A stretch of DNA of 37,289 bases from Basidiobolus ranarum (Eukaryota > Basidiobolomycota > Basidiobolomycetes > Basidiobolales): the NCBI GenBank assembly GCA_040143965.1, contig JASJQH010000053.1:1-37289 (forward strand), read 5' to 3'. The notes below the pieces were generated by a model. The model worked only from the letters and a program-made list of their open reading frames with translations, was not told the DNA's origin and made no database searches. The translations under genes and the position numbers were made by a program. Of this stretch, positions 30,415 to 37,289 are shown piece by piece (the stretch's first letter is position 1; each line of letters starts with the position of its first letter).

Positions 30415-30926
30415 CAATATTAGATCTGTAGATACTGGATATTCTCAAATACAGGAGGTCAACCATTTGAAACATTTTCCCTATGGGAGAGATCAGTTGC
30501 AACCAACCTATATCTGCAATAGCACCACGCAAATCCATCCAATTGAAGTTAAACATGATTGCTTAAATGGTGAAATAGAGGAAGATATCAATTTTGCAAT
30601 TATGTATTACTCCACATAAATTTCTTCACATTTAGGGCATCAGTTTTCTCCAAAGAGCATTCACATTATATGACTAGAAGATCTGCATGTAGTAGAGTAT
30701 TACAATATGTAAGTTCATTTTTCAATGTGGCCCAAGAACATGATATTGTCTAGTCCTACAGTTTTAAGATTAATCAAATTGACTTGTAAAGTCACAGGTA
30801 TATCCTAAGCTTGGAATCATAAAGTTACCGGACAATTCAGCCAAAACAACATGAAGCAGTTTAGTAATGTAGCCAAAAGATTTATACAATTCTCTTATAG
30901 TACAGCACAAAGAACTTATGTTGTCA

Positions 30927-30992
30927 AGTAATACACTCTAGAAAACCATGCAATTGTCCAGTAATACACTCTAGAAAACCATGCAATTATCC
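30927..30992. repeat. 33-bp tandem duplication
   Basis: Two units, starting agtaatacactctagaa, at 30927-30959 and 30960-30992, differ at one base (ttgtcc versus ttatcc). A truncated third start (agtaatgaagcc) follows at 30993. Confidence 0.9.
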
Positions 30993-31471
30993 AGTAATGA
31001 AGCCAAAATAATCGATTCCATTATTACCGACTTCAAGAATGGAAATACAGTAGTATGTTTGTAACCAGATTTAGAAGACCTATAAGCACCATACTGTGAG
31101 GAAAATTTTCACAAATATCTTCTATTGAAATTGACTAGGCCTCGTTCCGATCCAAAACAGCATTCCAATGCAGAGTGACAAATGCACCAAGCAAGATAAC
31201 CTCGCTCCGGAGATTGAAAAGAATCGCTGCAGGGGAGAACAGAGGGGCTTATCACTCCAACCATCAAATATTGGCGTTAACGCAAATCCAGTATTTCCAT
31301 GGATCCTCTGTTTCACTGATATATGTGCCACGCTTTATGGCCATAATAATACAGGATTGGCTAAGAGTCGCTAAATAATCACACAGGAGTATGTCTAAAA
31401 TGGATGAAGTGTACAACTATGGTACGTATGTATGTAGTCTTATATTGAATAACATATGTCGAGCAAAAGGA

Positions 31472-31479
31472 TATAAAAG
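31472..31479 (+). promoter_or_regulatory. TATA box of the first SDR gene
   Basis: TATAAAAG, 36 bp before the ATG at 31515, implying a very short 5' UTR. Confidence 0.5.
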
Positions 31480-31514
31480 ACCTTTCGATCTGTTGCGGTT
31501 TGGTATCAGCTTCC

Positions 31515-32462
31515 ATGACTACGAATAGTGCGTTGCTTACACCCGTGATCACCCTCTTGAGCATCATCTGGCTAACGCTCTTTGTGCTGCCAGTTAGCTT
31601 AGTGACTCTGGGTGTAGAATTATCAGACAGGCTACGAGCCCTCGTGTTCCAGAGAAAAGCCAGTCCGGCAGTTTTCAGGAATATACTTATTACCGGAGCA
31701 GCAACCGGCATTGGCCGCGAGTTGGCTAATGCTTATGCTGCTCTGGAAACAACTGACTCTTTAGGACTGGTCGATATAAATGAACCTGGGATTGAAAAGA
31801 CCGCCCAGGAATTACGCACTCTGTTTCCAAAAGTACAAGTGGTCACTTACGTAGCCGATGTCTCTGACCCGGAAGCGATGCAACGACTGATCCAGGACTT
31901 TGATTCACGTAAGATGGACCTGGTTATCGCCAATGCAGGAGTCCTTATCGCTCCACGTGATGGAGTGTCTCAGTTAACTGAGCACCCTGATTGGGGTAAT
32001 GATGTTCGAAAAACGATGCAAGTAAATTTGTTGGGTGTGGTGAATACCGTTGCACCTGCAGTGACTCAGTTTAAGACTCGTAAGAGTGGACATGTGGTTG
32101 TTACTTGCTCCATTTCCGCCTTTTACGGGACACCTGTGCTGGCCAGCTACAGCGCGTCCAAAGCGGCGGTCTTTCGATTCATCAGGGACCTGGGCTCGCA
32201 GCTGAGGAAAGATGGTATCTACACCACCTGCGTATGTCCAGGATTCATCGACACGGCATTGATTCAAATCGATATGTACAAATCCGACAAGATCCCATTC
32301 CTCTTGTCAGCAAACCAGGCCACTCAAATGATGGTTGAGGGTATCGCGTGCAGAGAAGAAACCATCGCTTTTCCATTCCCAAGCCATCTGTTCTGTTGGC
32401 TGTTCAATTGTACCCCCCCTCTGGTGATGAATCGAATTCAAAGATATTTGGCCAATAAATAA
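31515..32462 (+). CDS. Short-chain dehydrogenase, membrane-anchored
   Basis: Intronless, 315 residues from the ATG at 31515; the open frame extends a few codons upstream but without an ATG. A hydrophobic segment (about 8-33) should anchor it in the ER membrane. The Rossmann domain has TGAATGIG at 60-67, an acidic Asp87 at the end of the second strand (favouring NAD(H)), NAG at 140-142, and the catalytic pair Tyr212/Lys216 in YSASK with Ser199/Ser201 nearby. PG follows at 242-243. Membrane SDRs of this layout act on lipophilic alcohols or ketones such as sterols, retinoids or fatty acyl groups; the substrate is unknown. Base composition is visibly richer in GC than the intergenic DNA and the housekeeping genes. 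It converges on the P450 gene. Confidence 0.88.
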   Translation: MTTNSALLTPVITLLSIIWLTLFVLPVSLVTLGVELSDRLRALVFQRKASPAVFRNILITGAATGIGRELANAYAALETTDSLGLVDINEPGIEKTAQELRTLFPKVQVVTYVADVSDPEAMQRLIQDFDSRKMDLVIANAGVLIAPRDGVSQLTEHPDWGNDVRKTMQVNLLGVVNTVAPAVTQFKTRKSGHVVVTCSISAFYGTPVLASYSASKAAVFRFIRDLGSQLRKDGIYTTCVCPGFIDTALIQIDMYKSDKIPFLLSANQATQMMVEGIACREETIAFPFPSHLFCWLFNCTPPLVMNRIQRYLANK

Positions 32463-32600
32463 GCATACTCAATGTCCTAATAAATAACTACAATAAACAA
32501 GCATGATTGATGCTCTGACAAATAATTCCAATAAATGCTCCTATTTCTTGCATCTTTAGAGGTTCAAAGGTTTATTCAATATCAATAATAATGAAATGTG

Positions 32601-32686
32601 CTTTCTCACGTGGTGATTCTGTGCTGACACCTCGGACGTAGGTCTTTCTCACGTGGTGATTCTGTGCTGACACCTCGGACGTAGGT
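32601..32686. repeat. Perfect 43-bp tandem duplication with E-boxes
   Basis: Two identical 43-bp units (32601-32643 and 32644-32686), each containing CACGTG (32607-32612 and 32650-32655). They lie between the 3' ends of the convergent SDR and P450 genes, where a promoter is not expected. Confidence 0.9.
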
Positions 32687-32714
32687 AAGAGCCGTGATTT
32701 AAGCGTATGTCTGG

Positions 32715-34366
32715 CTAAATAGGCTCAAGACGGATATGAAGATTCGTGACGTACGGAATAAACCAGAACTTCTCTGTGACCGACCCAACATGCGGGGGTG
32801 TATCAATGACGGATATTCGAAAATTAGCCACGATTAACGAGATCAGTATCACCAATTCTTTTTCAGCTAGATGACGTCCAGGGCAGACACGCGGCCCATT
32901 CCCAAAGGAAAGATCTACTGATTTCATAGCTTTGATTTGTTCCTTGTCTTCACTGAGCCATTGAGCCGGATCAAACTTCCAGGGGTTAGAGTTGGGCCAC
33001 GAGCGGAAGGTCGCCACTCGTGTCAAGAGATAGATATCAGTCCCCTTGGTAATGTGCACTCCTTGAATCATTTGATCCTTGCGGGATGACAATAGTAGTA
33101 ACGAGGCTGGAGAGTGTATCCGTAAAATCTCCTGCATGAATGCCATTATCAGTGGCACATGCACCTCAGGGGCATTGGCTACTTGCTCAACTATTTCGAT
33201 GTCGTTCTCGATATCCAACTCGCGAACGTTCCCAAATGCCTTCTGTACCTCCTGGCGCACCCGTTCCTGATACTCAACGTCTATCGCCAGCTCATACAAG
33301 ACTGCTCTCATTACCGAAGAGGTTGTTTCTATGGTGAAGGGTTTGAAGTTAGTTAAAGTCAGCCGGTTAGCTATATTAAATTCGTACCATATCCCGCAAT
33401 GACTACAATGAGTAGATTCGCCTTGATTTGTTCGTCAGAAAGAGGGTGTGCACCAGCTTTGCTTGATTGATTTGATTCGTCCTGGGAGCAGCGAAGTAAG
33501 CTTTCAAGAAATGTTCGTGTCTCCCCTTTGTCTTGGTCTGGAAGTTTATATTCTTTGTCCATCAGTGTTTGGATGCGTTTGCGAAACATGCTGCTCGTAT
33601 TCTTTGCAATAATGTCCCGTTCAGTTGGGTAAATCTTCCAAAAGGGAATCAAGCACAATGCGCGCTCAAACATGCGCGAGAGCAGGACTTTACAGTCGTC
33701 CAGAACAGCCGGCGAAAGAAAGTCTTTATCTCCCCAAGAGAAAGACAAGCCGCAGATGATGGAGAGGATGGCTGACTGGATCTCAGTAATGATGGACTCT
33801 GTCATATCATTGTCTTTATAAATGTGTCGGTGGGAAATCGTTTCGGCTGGGAGTGAAGGAGTCAGTGATCGCTCCTGTAATAGGGCTTTTTGCGTTGCCG
33901 AGAGATCGGTCAGCTTTTCCATGAGTTTTTTTGAGTTGTGCCAGATGCACTTGGTGTACTGACGAACTTTTGCTGGAGTAAAGGCCATAGCGACCCAGTA
34001 CCTTGCATGTTTCCATTCTGTGTCTTCAAGAGTAAACACTGCGTGTACATCGAATTCCTTAAACTGATTGGCGAAATTTTCTCCGCGAGAGAATCCTTCT
34101 GGCCGGGCCTTAAGGATGTCATTGATCATTTGAGTGTCGGAAACAACGAGAGCCTGCCGTGACAACAGATTTAGCCGGAAGATAGGGCCATGCTCCCAAG
34201 CCCATGTCTCGAAGTCTTTTAGTATATGGTCCAGGCGTATCTGAAGTACATTTCCAAAAAGTGGATGCTCTTTAGGACCGGGTAGCTGACTGTATGGGCT
34301 CTTCTTGAAGTGCTTCACCCAAACTAGCAGAGTAAAAGCGCAGATAATACTAATGACCAACAGCAT
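32715..34366 (-). CDS. Cytochrome P450 monooxygenase
   Basis: Exons (minus): 34366-33388 and 33328-32715, with a 59-nt intron; 530 residues. The ATG chosen starts directly with a hydrophobic anchor (MLLVISIICAF) followed by basic residues and the proline hinge QLPGPKEHPLFGN, the layout of ER microsomal P450s. The oxygen-activating I-helix motif AGYETT (324-329) spans the intron. Glu393 and Arg396 form ExxR in MQEILRIHSP. The heme loop FGNGPRVCPG carries the proximal Cys475. All required motifs are present, so the enzyme should be active with NADPH-P450 reductase. Family number and substrate cannot be assigned here. Its start is divergent from the second SDR and 192 bp away. Confidence 0.93.
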
Positions 34367-34558
34367 TCTCGAATTTTCTGATGTGCTGGTCAATAGCTAT
34401 ATATAAGGTTCAGCCAATGTTGCATTTGCTTCCCCTTCTCACTACGCCATAGCTATGAAGTCACGGTAAGGCTTACGCAAGTGTCACACACCCCTGACTT
34501 ATATTACATATAAGTACGAGATGATTTCGCCACTCAGACTTAGCTCAACCATCTGATT
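34367..34558. promoter_or_regulatory. Bidirectional promoter, P450 / second SDR
   Basis: Only 192 bp separate the two start codons. TATATATA (34398-34405) serves the P450 on the minus strand. A CCAAT box is at 34414-34418, and 'acatataagt' near 34507 could serve the SDR. Shared regulation of the two genes is likely. Confidence 0.6.
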
Positions 34559-35515
34559 ATGTCACAAACATTTGGATTCGAAACCACTGCTGAAGAGGTT
34601 GCTAAGCGCCATGCTAAGCATATCACAGGGAAAAATATCTTGATCACTGGTTGTACTTTAGGAGGGCTAGGGGCTGAATGTTGTCGAGTCATTGCCAAGC
34701 ATGAGCCTGGATTATTAGTAGTGGCTGGAAGACGACTTGAGTCGATCACCGAGACAATTAATCAAATCAAGCTGGAGTCCCCCAATGCTAATCTGAAGTC
34801 GCTGATTGTAGATTTGGCATCCTTGGAGTCAGTCCGAAATGCTGCCCAAGAGGTTCTTTGTTTCCCAGAGCATATTGATGTTCTGATCAACAACGCCGCA
34901 GTATTTAATGCAACCTATACAAAGACCCAAGATGGCTATGAGTCGCAGTTTGGCACCAATCATCTAGGACCGTTTCTTTTTACAAATCTCATCATGTCCA
35001 AGATTTTAGCAAATACTCACGGAGAGTCGCGTATCATCAATGTGTCTAGTGCTGGCCATATAATGTCCCCCATACGGTTTGAAGACCCATTTTTTGGTGA
35101 TGGAAATCTGTACGACAAGTACAAAGCCTACGGGCAATCCAAAACTGCAAACATTCTGTTTACCCGCTCTTTGATCGCTCGCTACCACAACCAAAATCTA
35201 TTGGCGTTCTCGCTACATCCTGGCTCCATATTGACAAATCTGCAGCAAGGGGTGGATATATTCTCTCCTGATGACCCGATGGTTGACTACCAAGGAAACC
35301 CGCTAACGCAGGAAGATCATCAGCAAAAGACGGTAGGGCAAGGGGCTGCAACTCACATAGTTGCAGCCTTTGATCCATCCATCAAATCTCATCCTGGATC
35401 TTATTTACAAGACTGCCAGATTGACGATGATGCAGTTGCATTTTATGCCAAAAGTGATGATGACGCAGCAAGATTGTGGGCACTGAGCGAAAAACTTGTC
35501 GGCTCTACATTTTAG
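34559..35515 (+). CDS. Short-chain dehydrogenase, soluble
   Basis: Intronless, 318 residues. It has no membrane segment. The dinucleotide loop reads TGCTLGGLG (30-38), the 'TGxxxGGLG' form common in fungal SDRs. GRR at 57-59 after the second strand favours NADP(H). NNAA at 111-114, Ser163/164 and Tyr191/Lys195 (YGQSK) complete the active site. SLHPGSILTNL follows. Similar enzymes include retinol-dehydrogenase-like and WWOX-like SDRs; the substrate is unknown. It shares a promoter with the P450, which suggests successive oxidation and reduction of the same compound. Confidence 0.9.
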   Translation: MSQTFGFETTAEEVAKRHAKHITGKNILITGCTLGGLGAECCRVIAKHEPGLLVVAGRRLESITETINQIKLESPNANLKSLIVDLASLESVRNAAQEVLCFPEHIDVLINNAAVFNATYTKTQDGYESQFGTNHLGPFLFTNLIMSKILANTHGESRIINVSSAGHIMSPIRFEDPFFGDGNLYDKYKAYGQSKTANILFTRSLIARYHNQNLLAFSLHPGSILTNLQQGVDIFSPDDPMVDYQGNPLTQEDHQQKTVGQGAATHIVAAFDPSIKSHPGSYLQDCQIDDDAVAFYAKSDDDAARLWALSEKLVGSTF

Positions 35516-35654
35516 AAGGAACACTTAAATTAAGTTGAATTTCAATACATTGCAACTGTTGAAATTAGCATAGCCTAAACATCTATATAGTCATATATAG
35601 CTTAGTATTTAGTTATTCCATATTACATCAAGATATCTCAATTGGAATTTGCTT

Positions 35655-35870
35655 AAAATGTTTCTCAGACTTGTCCTAGAAGTCCTATACTTTGCACACA
35701 TGTTCCTGGGACCTTCTTTAACACACTCTACACCTTTATTGCTTACCTGCTGACAATAGTATAAATGTAGGCTCTATAAATGAATAAGTGAGATGCACCA
35801 ATTCTTCTAGTTCGAAAAACTACTTCCAACAAACACCTAAGATACCTCTACTGTAACTATATTGGCCAGT
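35655..35870. repeat. Dispersed repeat, right copy
   Basis: A diverged copy, in the same orientation, of the sequence at 1-205: shared 'ctttgcacaca', 'cctgggacctt', 'aacacactctac/aacatattttac', 'gacaatagtataaatgt' and 'acttccaac'. The gene-bearing part of the window is thus bracketed by relatives of one repeat. It grades into the degenerate frame at 35792-36274. Confidence 0.55.
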
Positions 35871-36274
35871 ATAACAGCATTCTTGATAAATATTTTTATT
35901 GTGTCACCAATGCTGATAAAAGAATTCTAAATTTGATAGGTCATAAGTTCCATACTCATCCTGATGGAAATCCACCCGAGATGTTTAAATACTTTATCAT
36001 TGCTGCTACTTGTAAGAGTGACAGTAGTATGTATGTCTACAATAAAATGCTATATACTAGAGCTAGATCTTATATTACTACTAGTAGAGTAATTGTTGTC
36101 AGCATGGGTAGATATAAGATTCATAGTAAATGAGAAGTCCCTAAATAGGATATCCCAATTAATTATGATATGATTCATGCTGGTGCTAGTGAACCTTGAC
36201 TCAAAACCCATCTTGATATTGTCTTTAATCATTCTGCTAAGAAATTATCAGGTGTCACTAAAGTGATGCCATGA
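35792..36274 (+). pseudogene. Degenerate coding remnant, probably of a mobile element
   Basis: Starting after a stop at 35789-35791, one frame is open for 113 codons. After TGA at 36131 the same frame continues as plausible protein through two more stops (TAG, TGA) to about 36274. The longest readable part contains FHTHPDGNPPEMFKYF and KMLYTRARSYI. There is no ATG at a sensible place. The preserved frame with scattered stops suggests a decayed gene, perhaps of the element family to which the bracketing repeat belongs. I recognise no domain. Confidence 0.35.
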
Positions 36275-36314
36275 TATTAAGATTTATGTTTGAGTCTTAT
36301 TTAGGAATAGACCA

Positions 36315-36417
36315 GGGGGGATGAAAAGTACCAAGTGGTGTGGACTTTATTTAGCTTATGAACTACACTAAACAAAGTGACAATCAGGACATCAATCTTT
36401 TATCATATTGTGACAAT
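36315..36417 (+). repeat. ~100-bp element-end repeat, copy A
   Basis: Begins ggggggatgaaaagtacc and ends atattgtgacaat. It matches 37187-37289 with few differences, including the terminal 11 bases ATATTGTGACA. Probably the 3' end of an element of the same family as that at 36554-37287. Confidence 0.75.
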
Positions 36418-36611
36418 ACTGGATCATATCCATACTTAAATTGATGACCAATATAATCAAGCTCCAAGGATGTAAATAAAGTATAGATATTCTGGTAAGG
36501 GTAAGGATGAAAAGAGGGGGTTTGGGGGAAGCAATCCCCCATGTACACCCTTCTGTCACAATATACTCAAGTCACTATTATATGGGAAGAATTGGGCTTA
36601 CCCAAATTTTC

Positions 36612-36635
36612 CAAAGGACAGATCTCTGTCCTTTG
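36612..36635. repeat. Perfect 10-bp hairpin
   Basis: caaaggacag and ctgtcctttg flank the loop atct, inside the candidate mobile element. Confidence 0.8.
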
Positions 36636-37120
36636 ACCCCTCTGAGGAAGAGACACTATTTCCAACATTTAACATAGCCTGGTCTAGCTTTCAAAATTTT
36701 TATGAATTTAGAGAAATTTCTCAGTTATTGAATATTTTTTTAATTTTTATAAGTATGCAAGTCTCTGGGAAACCAAATGCAGATGTTTTCCTTCTGACTC
36801 TGAAAGCTTTCAAGTATTTTAATTTTACCACAAGTAGACTGGCTACTTTTTAGCTTAATAATTCACAAATTATTTATTCAGAATATCCTTTATATACTAT
36901 TGAGAGTAATGAGGAAACTTGATTAACATCATGAATTAGTAATATTACAAAGAACTTTGTGAGGATTACAAAATTAAATAAAGAAGAAAGTGAATATTAG
37001 ATATATGCTAATTGTGTCACAAATCTAGAAATATTGAAAGTGTTGATTAAAGCTTTCCACTCATGTTTTACAAATATTGACATATCACTAGCACTAGGCT
37101 CCATATTGTTGGATAATTTA

Positions 37121-37180
37121 GGGGGATAAAAAACACCAGATGGTATGGACTTTATTTAGCTTAAATACTAATCTAAACAA
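37121..37180 (+). repeat. ~100-bp element-end repeat, copy B (truncated)
   Basis: Begins gggggataaaaaacaccaga and runs to atctaaacaa. It lacks the terminal half seen in copies A and C, and copy C follows after six bases (gggtta). Confidence 0.75.
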
Positions 37181-37186
37181 GGGTTA

Positions 37187-37289
37187 GGGGGGATGAAAAG
37201 CACCAGATGGTGTAGACTTTATTTAGCTCAAATACTAATCTAAACAAAGTGACAATCAAGAAATCAATCTTTTAAGATATTGTGACAAT
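37187..37289 (+). repeat. ~100-bp element-end repeat, copy C
   Basis: Begins ggggggatgaaaagcacc and ends atattgtgacaat at the window edge. It is close to copy A at 36315-36417. Confidence 0.8.

Larger units (their letters stand above)
29519..31471. other. Gene-free region rich in small duplications
   Basis: About 2 kb with no credible gene. It contains a telomere-like run, a perfect 74-bp duplication and a 33-bp duplication (listed separately). 31122-31380 is less AT-rich than its surroundings and open in three frames on two strands, but none of the translations is recognisable. The right edge is the promoter of the first SDR. Confidence 0.5.
36554..37287. mobile_element. Candidate mobile element with TGT...ACA ends
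   Basis: Starts TGTCACAATAT (36554-36564) and ends with its exact reverse complement ATATTGTGACA (37277-37287), giving a 734-bp unit. TG...CA ends fit a solo LTR, or a small inverted-repeat transposon. Just upstream are a purine-rich tract (about 36509-36530) and a hairpin TGGGGG/CCCCCA (36523-36541). Inside, the plus-strand frame from about 36659 to 37131 reads as protein-like sequence broken by several stops. The 3' part contains two direct copies (37121-37180 and 37187-37289) of the ~100-bp end repeat. The target duplication cannot be checked because the window ends two bases later. Confidence 0.45.

Overview
The window is nuclear DNA from a filamentous, probably early-diverging ('zygomycete-grade') fungus. 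Genes are split by short GT-AG introns: I place 48, from 46 to 169 nt. The gene set is fungal or opisthokont: a Ppg1-type phosphatase, a kinesin-3/Unc104 with FHA and PH domains, an eS30 gene with no ubiquitin-like fusion, a mitochondrial uL1 and a complex I subunit. The complex I subunit argues against budding and fission yeasts. A tRNA-Leu(CAG) suggests CUG is read as leucine. Lineage is an inference; the sequence alone does not fix it.

Layout. Positions 1-345 hold a diverged dispersed repeat whose relative reappears near the right end (35655-35870). From 1.3 to 20 kb lies a dense housekeeping block: bHLH-leucine-zipper factor (-), NDUFA2 (-), PPG1 (-), mitochondrial uL1 (-), a Nup82/Nup88 nucleoporin (+), Unc104 kinesin (-), RPS30 (+), UBC13 (+), and a small unknown protein (-) with a KEN box and an MCB-like promoter element. 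From 20.4 to 25.7 kb come a membrane-anchored class 3 lipase (+), a GNAT acetyltransferase (+) and a YGL114W-like OPT transporter (+). Positions 25.7-27.6 kb are a decayed tandem array of ~400-bp units that stops at a tRNA-Leu gene. From 28.1 to 35.5 kb lies an accessory metabolic block: a secreted tyrosinase (-), an SDR (+), a cytochrome P450 (-) and a second SDR (+). The last 1.8 kb is decayed mobile-element sequence.

How genes may work together. The bHLH-LZ factor carries the His-Glu-Arg signature for CACGTG, and CACGTG lies upstream of itself, of NDUFA2 and between uL1m and the nucleoporin, so a small E-box regulon is plausible but unproven. The SDR-P450-SDR trio has only one intron in three genes; the P450 and the second SDR share a 192-bp divergent promoter. 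This looks like a small oxidation/reduction cluster acting at the ER membrane, substrate unknown. The KEN-box protein with ACGCGT in its promoter region looks like a periodically expressed APC/C substrate.

Spliced models were built by hand from splice signals, reading phase and family conservation. Every multi-exon gene closes in frame with a sensible length, but no transcript evidence was available.
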